Below are positions 26,901-36,900 of a DNA stretch of 59,059 bases, in pieces. Positions within the stretch are counted from its first letter, which is position 1. Each line of letters begins with the position of its first letter. The stretch spans positions 1-59,059 of the forward strand of contig JAEEXE010000016.1 in the NCBI GenBank assembly GCA_016291375.1, read 5' to 3'. The translations under genes and the position numbers were made by a program. The notes under the pieces are model-generated. The model searched no databases and was not told the DNA's origin. It saw only the letters and a program-made list of their open reading frames with translations. Source of the DNA: Butyrivibrio sp. (lineage in GTDB: Bacteria > Bacillota > Clostridia > Lachnospirales > Lachnospiraceae).

Positions 26901-29900
26901 CATGCTTCTTTCTTTGCTGCACACGCTGCTTTCTCTTTGCTCAAATGAGAATGATATAGTGATCGGAACTCCGGTGTCGGGCAGGAATTTCAGGGGTGGC
27001 AACGATCTTGTGGGAATGTTTGTAAATACTATTCCTATAAGACTGAATCGGAGCGGAACAGACAGTTTTGCCGATTACATAAAGAATGTAAAAAAGGAAG
27101 TTCTTGATAGTTTTAAAAATCAAGATTATCCCTACGAAAGACTTATCAGCGAAACTAAATTACCTGTAAATACCGGACGCAATCCCTTATTTGATGTGTA
27201 TTTTGCGATGCATAACATCGATATGGGACTTGATGAATCCGTCTCTTTCGTGGATTATCACAACGGTTCCGCTAAGTTTGATCTTACCGTAACTGCGAGA
27301 GAAAAAGCAGATGGCTTATTGATGACATGGGAATATGATACGGCTCTTTATGAAAAAGGAACCGTAGAAAAGATTGCCGATAGATTCAAAAAGCTTTCAG
27401 AGCTTATTTGCGAAGAACATAGGGACAGCGTCGCAGCATCAGATCTGATGCTTGAGGGAGAAAAGGATCTTCTCATAGACAGTATAGGAATGATAAAGCC
27501 CTATAAAACCGAGAAAAGGGATATCTGTACTCTTTTTGAAGAGAATGTAGAGAAGTATCCGGACAAGCTGTTTCTGATAAATGATGACGGAAGATATTCA
27601 TTTGCTGAGGCAAACAATAAAGCAAACTACATAGCCAAAGAGTTGATGCTTCTTGGTGTCAAAAAAGGAGATCCTGTTGCTCTGTTGACCGATCATTCCT
27701 GCGATATGGTGATAGCTATTCTTGCGATCATGAAATGCGGAGGTTATTACGTTCCTCTGTATACCAAGCTTCCTCAGGACAGATTGGAGACAATGCTTAC
27801 AGACAGTGAAGCAAAGATAATAGTTACACAGGAACAATATGAGACATGTATAAGGGAAGCAGTAGGAAATAATGTAAAGCAATATTTTATTCCGGGAGAT
27901 GACAAGGTAGTACATACGGAAAATGTGGAGCATGATCTGACGTCAGATGATAGGGCATACATGATGTATACCTCAGGCACCACAAGCAAGCCCAAAGGAA
28001 TAATAATTCATCATAAGGGAGTGCTTCGAGTAGTAAAAGACAATGGATATTTGGATTTCCACGATGACGATGTGGTGATGACTATATCCAACTATTCCTT
28101 TGATGGAAGTGTATTTGATATTTTTGCTGCTGTTATCAACGGATTGACGCTTGTAATTCCAAGTGATGAAGACGTGACTGATATTCCCAGATTGTCACAG
28201 ATCATTCAAAAGTATGACGTGAAAGTGTTCTTCATTACGACAGCGCTGTTTAACGCATTGGTAGATACTTCGCTTGAGGCACTTAAGAATGTCAGAAAGA
28301 TAATCTTTGGTGGTGAGAATGCTTCCGGTGTGCATATAGAACGTGCGCTGAACGCGTTGGGAAATGATCGTTTGATACATGCATACGGTCCCACGGAGTC
28401 TTGTGTATTTGCTACGACATACCCAATTACCGGCAGTGTAGAAGGTATCAAGATCCCTATAGGAAGGGCGATCAGAAACACACAGCTGTTTGTATTGGAT
28501 GATGATAGGAACCTTCTTCCTACAGGAATTATAGGAGAGCTCTATATAGGAGGCGATGGCTTAGGAGAAGGATATTACAAACAGGAGGAAAAGACCAAAG
28601 CATCCTTTATCAAGAGTGATATGGCAATCGGCGGGTACCTATATAAAACCGGAGATTATGCCGCTTGGGGAGAAGACAGACAGTTGTACTTCTATGGAAG
28701 GCGTGACAAACAGGTTAAATTGAGAGGTTTCCGTATAGAGTGCGACGAGATCAGTAACATAGCAATGTCACTTCCTTCAGTAAAGATTGCCTACAGTGAT
28801 GTATCTGTAAGTGAAACGGGCAGTAAAACGCTGTGCATGTGGCTTGTAAAGGAAGGAGATCGAGAATACAAAGAGGAAGAACTGAGACTTCTGTTGCATT
28901 CTAAATTGCCTCAATACATGATTCCGGCGTTTATCATTCCGGTTGATAATCTTCCGACCAATAAAAATGGAAAGGTAGATATGGCGCGTTTGCCTAAACC
29001 GTCGGAAGTACACGTGAAGGATAGCTTTAAGGAAGCGGAAACCGCTATGGAAAAGCTTCTTGCAGATGTGTGGAAGAGTGTTCTTGATAACGGAGAAATA
29101 AGCGTAGAAGATGATTTCTTCCAACTTGGAGGAGATTCTATCAAGGGCATTCAGATCATATCCAGATTGAAAGAGTATGGTTTAAAAATATCCCTTAAAG
29201 ATATTTTTACCTATCAATCTATTCGCAACTTAGCGGCTCATGTTGAAAAAGCAAGTAACAGATCACAGAAGAGAGATCCGGAAGATTTTTCAGATAAGCA
29301 GATGAGTGCCGTACAACATATGTTCTTGAGTGATGTGGGAAATAAGGAACTAAGATTCACACAGGCTCTCAAGATCAAGATTCCTGAAAAACTCTCTTTG
29401 GAACAGATAGAAAGTAGCTGGAGCAAGATATGTGAATGTCATCCGATGCTGAGAATGCAGGTAGACGAAGACAGCAGCATATCCATAAGCAAAGATAGAT
29501 CGAGACTTCCTTACAAGATCATCATGAATTCAGGTTCTGATATTGATGATAAGGCTTTCATTGAAGCGGAATCTGTAATCGATCTTGAAAAAGGTCCGAT
29601 CTCGGTGGTGATGGTTACTGATATTGAAGATGGAACCCTGTTGAACATGGCAATACATCATATGGCAGTGGATGTTGTTTCCTGGGGAATTATTATTGAA
29701 GACTTCATAAGAAGCCTTAAGGATAATACCAAACTCATTGAAGAGGCAACGTCTTTTGCGGAATGGTCAGGCTATGCAAGAGAGTATTACAGGAGCGAGA
29801 ACAGAGCCGGGGAACTTGATTATTGGAAGGATGTAGCTAGGCAGAGTAAGCAAATATGCAGATTGTTCCCAAGTATGATTGGTGGCAGTGCCGTTAAGAA

Positions 29901-30636
29901 TCAAAGGAGAGTCTGCAAGAGCCTCGAAAATGATGCGGTCCGCATGCTCATGAATGAAGTAAGAAGTGAGTACGGTGTCAGCATGCAGGTCATCGTTATG
30001 TGCATCTTAGCGTTAGCTTTATCCAAGTGGAAAATGAAGGATGCGGTTCTTTTGAATGTTGAAAGACATGGAAGATATGACTTTGATGGTGAGTTCGATC
30101 TTTCCAGAACGGTTGGCTGGTTTACGGAATATTGCCCGGTGATTTTAGCCAATTGTGAAAGCATCACTGATATTATCCAGAGTCTTACCAAATTTGAAAA
30201 AGAGATTCCAAATGATGGTATAGGTTACGGAATCATGAAGTATCTGGTTGATAACTTATCCGATCATGAAAAAGAGATTTTTGAGGATATACATCCTGAG
30301 ATCAATTTCAATTTCCTTGGTAAGCAAGAATCAAGCAGCGGAACAATAGAGTACTTTAACAATGATGTCACTGTGGATAAAAGATATAAGAGCGAATGGG
30401 CTTTGGATATAGTGGCAGATTACTCTGATGACGGAATAAGGTTTGACATGGCATATTGCAAAAATGCGGTCACTGAGGATGAAATGTCAGAGCTTATGAC
30501 TTGCATAGAAAAATCTGTTGATGCTATTGCAGAAGATTATCAAAGAAAGGGAGATATTACTTCTGTAGTAACCAAGTCTACTTCCTCAATCTCAGAGACA
30601 GAATTTGAGAATATTTTGGATGAACTGATGATTTAA
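23941..30636 (+). CDS. Hybrid PKS-NRPS: KS-ACP-C-A-PCP-E
   Basis: About 2231 residues from ATG 23941; a TTG at 23920 is possible but has no SD. KS (about 35-470) has Cys205 in the less common DTGCSSA, His336 and His377. A linker follows, then an ACP with Ser681 in G-G-D-S-I; there is no AT, DH or KR, so this unit should leave a beta-keto group. The C domain (about 755-1180) has HHIISDG at 877-883. The A domain (about 1190-1690; SGTTSKPKG near 1345) gives code D-G-F-F-I-G-A-V-F, closest to Ile-type codes, with Val possible. The PCP serine is Ser1733. The E domain (about 1790-2215) has HHMAVD at 1906-1911, the V-G-W-F-T-E element and I-N-F-N-F-L-G, all consistent with an active epimerase. The predicted product is a beta-keto acyl-D-Ile or D-Val unit. 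Confidence 0.88.
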   Translation: MANKELIEFILNEMQNKNLDKEKGKGFLQDILSEDEKKQEIAIIGVSCRFPDADSIDEFWENLIEEKDSIGSYPENRIDDLLRISDGPTNAMKGGFLKRVDLFDPEYFDMPPKACIEMDPYHRIMLEVFVEALENAGYYIEQIKGKKVGVYVGNDMTHRMVRSYFPFLSDVSFSALVGSWTSVLASRISYLFNLRGPAMVLDTGCSSALTALDAAVKAIRNNDCETAFVGGINLLLDPSALAEQTLSEDYVVRSFDDSANGTVWSEGAGGIYIKPLDKAVKDGDHIYGVIKGIAVNCDGNSNGITAPNAKAQAEVISEAWKRAKINPEDISYIEAHGTGTVLGDPIEVKGLLQAYKAFNVNKKQTCGLGTVKSNIGHTVGAAGMASLVKVLLSFKHNEIPASINFKSPNQFIDFCSTPLYMQSERSEWKSNGSERIAGINGFSLGGTNVHVVLQSYPDSISNEEGNRFPFYISNKRNTLVLKDLYNLRKHFKISEGENYADICYTLAAGRKNREFGVGFFCGSKKELTDKLEAAIEILEGGAEHYEENGIYIGSTEDDFREDKQDKEKQIITSYINHKNDELKELLLSSEKKHVNLPAASFDNRRMWDQNAVKKTAVAEESREDVLRRDVRKILEGESQYLSDNTDERDVVAEITAYIWRSTLGYDQISLDSDFYQLGGDSITALTVVRLINGIFETDVHESLVLEKPLFSDFVASLKNDYQLSEDRIGSREESHEVKEITDSTELKLTSSQKSIFYSVYGKDPSVAYNISAIARNKGKIDKKKLEKVFSELVSRHESIRATFTMKDDEPIQIIHPSSDAEIEYYQLKEKSGKCEEELLEEELGKIIRPFDIETGPLFRISYVEGLNDASYLVFDIHHIISDGYSMGVLYKDFIDLMTDHKIEEPEVRYSEAVTELCNSEQREDIKKQKEWWEQKYAEPVPEMDIFTTKRRRPAENRKGKLISSFIDGDLYHQLKNCAKEYKTTNFVMLLSLLHTLLSLCSNENDIVIGTPVSGRNFRGGNDLVGMFVNTIPIRLNRSGTDSFADYIKNVKKEVLDSFKNQDYPYERLISETKLPVNTGRNPLFDVYFAMHNIDMGLDESVSFVDYHNGSAKFDLTVTAREKADGLLMTWEYDTALYEKGTVEKIADRFKKLSELICEEHRDSVAASDLMLEGEKDLLIDSIGMIKPYKTEKRDICTLFEENVEKYPDKLFLINDDGRYSFAEANNKANYIAKELMLLGVKKGDPVALLTDHSCDMVIAILAIMKCGGYYVPLYTKLPQDRLETMLTDSEAKIIVTQEQYETCIREAVGNNVKQYFIPGDDKVVHTENVEHDLTSDDRAYMMYTSGTTSKPKGIIIHHKGVLRVVKDNGYLDFHDDDVVMTISNYSFDGSVFDIFAAVINGLTLVIPSDEDVTDIPRLSQIIQKYDVKVFFITTALFNALVDTSLEALKNVRKIIFGGENASGVHIERALNALGNDRLIHAYGPTESCVFATTYPITGSVEGIKIPIGRAIRNTQLFVLDDDRNLLPTGIIGELYIGGDGLGEGYYKQEEKTKASFIKSDMAIGGYLYKTGDYAAWGEDRQLYFYGRRDKQVKLRGFRIECDEISNIAMSLPSVKIAYSDVSVSETGSKTLCMWLVKEGDREYKEEELRLLLHSKLPQYMIPAFIIPVDNLPTNKNGKVDMARLPKPSEVHVKDSFKEAETAMEKLLADVWKSVLDNGEISVEDDFFQLGGDSIKGIQIISRLKEYGLKISLKDIFTYQSIRNLAAHVEKASNRSQKRDPEDFSDKQMSAVQHMFLSDVGNKELRFTQALKIKIPEKLSLEQIESSWSKICECHPMLRMQVDEDSSISISKDRSRLPYKIIMNSGSDIDDKAFIEAESVIDLEKGPISVVMVTDIEDGTLLNMAIHHMAVDVVSWGIIIEDFIRSLKDNTKLIEEATSFAEWSGYAREYYRSENRAGELDYWKDVARQSKQICRLFPSMIGGSAVKNQRRVCKSLENDAVRMLMNEVRSEYGVSMQVIVMCILALALSKWKMKDAVLLNVERHGRYDFDGEFDLSRTVGWFTEYCPVILANCESITDIIQSLTKFEKEIPNDGIGYGIMKYLVDNLSDHEKEIFEDIHPEINFNFLGKQESSSGTIEYFNNDVTVDKRYKSEWALDIVADYSDDGIRFDMAYCKNAVTEDEMSELMTCIEKSVDAIAEDYQRKGDITSVVTKSTSSISETEFENILDELMI

Positions 30637-30654
30637 GAATTGAGAGAGGAGTTA

Positions 30655-33600
30655 GTGATAGACCATCTATCACACGTGGGTATGATTGCAAGGGATAATA
30701 TACAGGATATTTATGGGCTTTCCGCCATGCAAAAGAGTATGTTGGTTGCATATATGAAAGATGAATCAACAAACGCATATATAGAACAGTTTTCTTTTCC
30801 TTTATATGGAACTGTGGATGCTGTATGCATGGAAAAAGCGATGAATATGCTGGTATCACACTTTGATGTCTTCAGAACTGTTTTTTCTTATAAGGCGAAC
30901 GAAAACCCATATCAGATCGTACTTAGAAATTACGAGATAAAAGTTAATACTGTAGACATTACAAAAGCAGAGGATCCGGACAAAGAGTTTGAGTATTACA
31001 AGGACGAAGAGCGCAAGAGAGGATTCCTTCTTGCCGGTGAAAGCTTGATAAGAGGAACTCTTTATAAGATTTCAGAGAATGAGTGGAGATTCCTTATCAC
31101 ATTTCATCACATTATCCTTGACGGATGGTCACTGGGAACAATCTTTGCGACGTTGTTTTCATACTACAAGATGATATACGACAACAAAGAAATTAAACAG
31201 TCTCATGAGAATGTTCCTTACAAGAACTATATCAAGTGGCTTGAAGCAAAAGGGACAGCACAGGCCAAAGAGTATTGGAAAAACTACCTGGAAGGCTATG
31301 AAAAAGAGACGGGAATTATGGGATTCGGCCCGGGTGGCGGACAGGAGAGAGTATCGTATCAGTTTTCATTGGACTTGGCTACCTATGACAAGATAAAGAA
31401 ATTATCTTCGGATCTTGGCTTTACATTAAATATTATTTTTGAAGCTGTATGGGCAATTATTCTTCAAAAGTATAACAACACAAATGATGTTGTGTTTGGA
31501 AATGTCGTTTCCGGAAGAGCTATTGATCTGGCAGATGTAGAGAAAATGGCGGGACTTTTGATCAATACTCAGCCTCTTAGAGTCAAATCAGACGACAATA
31601 CTGATTTTGTTGAAATATGCAGACAGATTCAAACTAAGATGGTCGAATCAAGCCCTTTCGAGTTCTTTCCGCTTTACGAGATTCAAAGTAATACCAGCTT
31701 AAAGAATCATCTTTTGGATCACGCCATTGCTTTTGAGAATTATCCTCTCGAGGATTACGTGAAGGAAGTTGAGCTGGAAGATGGAAAGACAATTAGATTC
31801 GGTAATGTCGACGTACGTGAACAAGCTACTTACGATCTGCACATTATAGTTAATCCCGGAAATGAGTTCAAAGTAACCTTTACTTATAATTCATCGGTGT
31901 ATTGCGATTGGCAAATATTCGATCTGGCTGAGTGCATAAAGCAGGTGATCAATGAAATATGTGAGGATCCTCATGTAAGAGCAAAGTCAATCTGTATATG
32001 TTCGGAAACACAAAAACAGAAAATTCTTGAATTTTCCGAAGGCGCAAACATCGCATATGATGGTCCGATGACGGTTGCTGATTGTTTCAGGGAATATGCA
32101 AGAAAAACTCCCGACAAAAAAGCGATCGTATTTCAGGAAAGAAGCTATACATATAAAGAAGTGGACAGATGGTCGGATAATGTAGCGACCCTCTTATCGG
32201 AAAAAGGCGTAGGGAAAAATGATTATGTAGGAATATTTATGGGAAGGAGCCCCGAATCGGTGGTTGCCATGTTGGCAATACTTAAGGTGGGAGCTGCATA
32301 TGTTCCCCTCAATGTCAAAGAGTCCGAAGAGCGCCTTCATTACATAATAGACGATGCTGCGATGAAGTGTGTTTGCGTATGGGAGGAGACCAAGGGGAAA
32401 ATTCCCGAGAATACTTCCTGGCAGATTATTGAAGAAAAGCAGATTGATGCAGGTAACACGTTCCACGCAGTAAAGGCATCTGAAAAAGATGCGGCATATC
32501 TGCTTTATACATCCGGAACAACCGGAAGGCCGAAGGGCTGCATAGTAACTAACAGGAATATCCTTCGAACAGTAAAGAATCAGAATTTTATTCCTTTCAA
32601 TGATGAAGATATGGTGCTACAGACTGCATCAATAGCTTTCGATCCGAGTGTGGTTGAGATCTGGGGAGCCCTTGCATGCGGGGGAACACTGGTAATAGCA
32701 GATGAACAGTGCATTCTTTCCGCCAAGGATATGAAGAGCATTATATCCGGAAATAAGATAACGGCAATGCAGCTTACAACACCTTTGTTTGACAGACTCA
32801 TAGAGGACGATCCTTCGATTTTTGAGGGTGTCAACTATTTGATGGTTGGAGGAGATGTATTAAAGAAAAAGAATGTTCAAAAGGTTTATGAGGTTAATCC
32901 GAGCATCCACGTGATAAACGGATACGGACCGACGGAGAATACGGTCGTATCTACTACTTGCCAAGTAGACAGAAACAATATGGACCGTGAAAAAACATCA
33001 ATCGGAAAGCCTTTAAACAATTCTTTTGCATACATCATGGATGAAGCTCATAACCTTCTTCCGATTGGCGCATTTGGAGAATTGTGCGTCGGAGGATGGG
33101 GGCTTTCCGAGGGATATCTCAATCAGAAAGAACTTACAGAGAGCAAATTCATCTCTCATCCCTTTAAGGACGGGGAGAGAATGTTCCTTACAGGGGACAT
33201 CGCGCTCATGCTTCCCGATGGGAATATTGAGTTCTACGGTCGAAGAGATTCTCAGGTGAAGGTTAACGGATACCGCATTGAGATCGGGGAGATCGAGCAG
33301 TGGATCAACAAGATCAAAAGTATCAAGGAATGTGTTGTTAAAGTTGAAACCTTCAATGATGTGAAGTATATATGTGCTTTTTATGTATCTGATGAGGAAC
33401 TGTCTGTAGCAGATATAAAGAGCGAACTTCAGGCAAACTTACCGTCATATATGATCCCCACATACTACAAGCGTGTGGATCGATTTGAGATGACCCCTAA
33501 CGGAAAGGTTGATAGGAAGAATCTGTACATTGATATTCAGAATAATTGCGCTCCGGAGAAGCTTGTATTTGCTTCCGAGATAGAAAAACAGATTGTACAG

Positions 33601-33903
33601 ATCATCCTCGAGACTACCGGAATCGGTGTGGTACAGACTGATGAGAACTTATTTGATATGGGAATCACATCGTTGAATCTGATGTCCATAAGGAACAGAT
33701 TGAATAAGGATTATGGCTATGACATCGCTCTTTCCGTGCTGTTCGAGAAAAGTACGGTAAGCAAATTGGCCAAGCACATAGAAGATATGAATCAATCCGA
33801 TGATGGAAGTAATTCCGGTGATGATTCCGAGGTCAAAGATGAGATTAAAGTCATGAGAAACGGAATAAAGAAGATAGATCAAAGCGTTGAAGAAGAATGG
33901 TGA
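30655..33903 (+). CDS. NRPS module C-A-PCP
   Basis: About 1082 residues. The start is uncertain: GTG 30655 follows GAGAGGAG closely, TTG 30640 lacks an SD, and ATG 30681 would also keep the C domain. The C domain has HHIILDG at 151-157, intact, and follows an E domain on the previous protein, so it should accept a D-residue donor. The A domain (SGTTGRPKG near 620) gives a code read as D-P-V-Q-M-G-G-V-V, which I cannot match to a known amino acid. The carrier domain is ACP-like, with Ser1006 in G-I-T-S-L. The acidic tail, rich in Ser, Asp and Glu, is probably a linker or docking segment for the PKS protein encoded 14 bp downstream. The module adds one amino acid of unknown identity. Confidence 0.87.
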   Translation: MIDHLSHVGMIARDNIQDIYGLSAMQKSMLVAYMKDESTNAYIEQFSFPLYGTVDAVCMEKAMNMLVSHFDVFRTVFSYKANENPYQIVLRNYEIKVNTVDITKAEDPDKEFEYYKDEERKRGFLLAGESLIRGTLYKISENEWRFLITFHHIILDGWSLGTIFATLFSYYKMIYDNKEIKQSHENVPYKNYIKWLEAKGTAQAKEYWKNYLEGYEKETGIMGFGPGGGQERVSYQFSLDLATYDKIKKLSSDLGFTLNIIFEAVWAIILQKYNNTNDVVFGNVVSGRAIDLADVEKMAGLLINTQPLRVKSDDNTDFVEICRQIQTKMVESSPFEFFPLYEIQSNTSLKNHLLDHAIAFENYPLEDYVKEVELEDGKTIRFGNVDVREQATYDLHIIVNPGNEFKVTFTYNSSVYCDWQIFDLAECIKQVINEICEDPHVRAKSICICSETQKQKILEFSEGANIAYDGPMTVADCFREYARKTPDKKAIVFQERSYTYKEVDRWSDNVATLLSEKGVGKNDYVGIFMGRSPESVVAMLAILKVGAAYVPLNVKESEERLHYIIDDAAMKCVCVWEETKGKIPENTSWQIIEEKQIDAGNTFHAVKASEKDAAYLLYTSGTTGRPKGCIVTNRNILRTVKNQNFIPFNDEDMVLQTASIAFDPSVVEIWGALACGGTLVIADEQCILSAKDMKSIISGNKITAMQLTTPLFDRLIEDDPSIFEGVNYLMVGGDVLKKKNVQKVYEVNPSIHVINGYGPTENTVVSTTCQVDRNNMDREKTSIGKPLNNSFAYIMDEAHNLLPIGAFGELCVGGWGLSEGYLNQKELTESKFISHPFKDGERMFLTGDIALMLPDGNIEFYGRRDSQVKVNGYRIEIGEIEQWINKIKSIKECVVKVETFNDVKYICAFYVSDEELSVADIKSELQANLPSYMIPTYYKRVDRFEMTPNGKVDRKNLYIDIQNNCAPEKLVFASEIEKQIVQIILETTGIGVVQTDENLFDMGITSLNLMSIRNRLNKDYGYDIALSVLFEKSTVSKLAKHIEDMNQSDDGSNSGDDSEVKDEIKVMRNGIKKIDQSVEEEW

Positions 33904-33917
33904 TCTGACGTGAAGAG

Positions 33918-36900
33918 ATGGAGACGGAGTATATGGAAATAAAGTATGATTACACGGGTTTGGAGATAGCTGTAATAGGCATGTCAGGTCGTTTCCCGGG
34001 GGCTCATGATCTGCAGGAATATTGGGACAATATTAAAGCGGGAATAGAAGCGATATCTTTTTTCTCAGATGATGAATTGATAGAACATGGGATTTCACCG
34101 GAGGAACTAAAGAAAATAAATTATGTTAAAGCAAAGGGTGTCTTTCCGGATATTGAATATTTCGACTATGACCTGTTTAAGTATACGCCCAAAGATGCGC
34201 TGAATATGGATCCTCAAGTTCGAGCACTTCATCAGGAAGTATATCACGCGCTTGAAGATGCGGGATATATTTCCGACCAATACAAAGGAAGTATCGGACT
34301 TATAGTTGGGGCATCGGGAAATTTCAAATGGGAAGCGCAGGTTTTACAGGATGCTGCCCAAAACGGGGATAGCAGCTTTGCAGCGGCACAGCTGTGTGAC
34401 AAGGATTTTGCGGCAACAAGGATTGCATACGCTCTTAACCTCAAGGGCCCTTGCTATACGCTTCACAGTGCATGCTCTTCATCATTGCTTGCGATAGATA
34501 TGGCGTGCAAGAGTCTTTTGACAGGAGCATGTAAGATCGCGGTTGCTTGCGGAAGCAGTATATCACTTCCTCATATCAATGGATATGAATACATTAAAGG
34601 AATGATCTATTCTCCCGACGGACATTGCAGAGCATTTGATGAGACAGCACAGGGAACCGTTGAAGGAAACGGAGCGGGAGCAGTAGTTGTAAAAAATCTT
34701 GACCAGGCACTTAAGGATGGCGATCACATTTATGCCGTTATCAGAGGTACTGCAAGTAATAATGACGGAAACAGGAAAGTAGGTTTTACCGCGCCAAGCG
34801 TCGAAGGACAAGCGGATGTGATCAAAAAGGCATTACATAATGCAGATGTAGATCCCGATACTGTCGGATATGTGGAAACTCATGGAACAGGAACAGAGAT
34901 GGGGGATCCCATAGAATTTGACGGTTTGGTAAAAGCATTTGGAAATGTTGCAAGTGACAGCTGTGCCCTTGGATTTGCCAAGGCAGGGATCGGCCATTTG
35001 GATACCGCGGCAGGAGTCGCAGCATTTGAAAAGGTGGTGCTTGCTCTTGAAAACAGCACTATTCCAAAGAGTATCAATTTTGAAAAGCCCAATCCTTTTA
35101 TCGAGGTGCCCGGTAGCCCTTTCTATTTTTGCAAAGAGTCCAAGGAATGGGAAAGAAAAATAATAGACGGATGTATCTATCCCCTTCGTGCAGGTGTCAG
35201 CTCTTTTGGTATGGGTGGTACAAATGTGCATGCCATCTTGGAGGAGGCTCCTAAGACAGGTAAAGGCGATATCGGCAGGAAACATAAGCTGTTTACGATT
35301 GCGGCAAACAGCGAGAACGCTCTTCTTAATAACCGTAAAGCGTACCTTGATTTTTTGGATAAAAGATCAAATGAGATAGACGCAGACGATTTTGCTTGGT
35401 CTTTGCAGACCAAACAGCGAAATATGAAATATCGCTATTCTACAGTGTTTACGGACTTGGATGATTTAAAAGAAAAGCTGAGAGAAGACACAGATGGGGA
35501 TATGAAGGCACTTTCAAGTGCTGATAAGAAGCATATCTATTTCATGTTCTCGGGACAAGGAACTCAGTATCCCGGTATGGCCAATGCTCTATACAGATCG
35601 GAACCATATTTCAAAACGGTTTTTGATGAATGCATAGATATTGCCGAGAAGAACGGTGTTTCAGGCTTAAGAGATCTTCTTTTGGAAGGAAATGAAGAAA
35701 ACAGCGAAACACTCATGCAGACACAGATAGCACAAGTTGCGTTGTTTGTTTTTGAGTATTCTCTTGCCAAACTTCTCATGGAATGGAAGATACAGCCTGA
35801 GGCACTTATAGGTCACAGCCTCGGAGAGATAGTTGCAGCAACTGTTTCCGGTGTATTCAGCTTGGAAGATGGAATACGGGTAATCACTGCAAGAGGAAAA
35901 TACATGCAGATGATGGAAAAGGGTTCCATGTTGGGAGTTATGGCAACTCCGGAAGAAATAGAACCTATGGTGGGTGATAAGGTCAATGTTGCAGCGATCA
36001 ATACGGAAGACAGGCTTACGGTTTCAGGCGACGAAGAAGCGATAATTGAGTTTGCCAAGAAGTGCGAAGAGAAGGGAATCATAACACGCAAACTTCATAC
36101 AAGTCATGCATTTCATTCCTATATGATGCAGGATGCGATGGAGCCCTTTATTGAAGTCCTGGATTCGGTTAAGAAGAATCGCCCTAAGATACCTTTTATC
36201 TCAAACATAACAGGAACCTGGGTAGATGGAGAGCAGGTTAATTCTTCATCCTACTATGCGAGTCAGCTGATCAACAGCGTAAAGTTCTTTGAGGGAAGTA
36301 AAGAACTTGTTCAGGACGATTCCATAGCTATTGAGATAGGCCCCGGTAGCGTTCTTTCAACCTTTGTAAGAGCAAATTGTAAGGACAAGAAAGTCTCCGT
36401 GATCAATTTGATTCCGGGTGCAAAAGAAAACAAAGAAGCAGATGAATTCTTTACAGGACAAATCGGTAGGATATGGGAGTCGGGAGTCGAGGTAAGTTGG
36501 CATCGATATGATTTCAGAAAAAACAGACAGAGGATAAAGCTACCTCTTTATGTGTTTGATAAGACAGAAGTTTCTGTTGAGATCGGAAACATTGGAAGCG
36601 GAAAAGCTAAGTGTCCTGCAGGGAAGATTGCTAAAACAAAGCAGCAAAAGCAATTTTCTTCATTGGGATGGAGGCAGACAATCTATCCCAAAGCACCGGA
36701 AAAAGAGTCAGGAAAAGTTTTCCTTTTGATAACTGACAAGGTGGGATTACAAGATGTTCTCAATGAAATTCCGAGACAAAGAGTAATCGTTGTTGAGAGA
36801 GCGGATCATTACTCATATCAAAAGAATAGATTATCAATGATAAGGAGTAATGATTATTCGGATCTGAGACGACTCTTCTATGATCTTGAGAAAGATGCAA

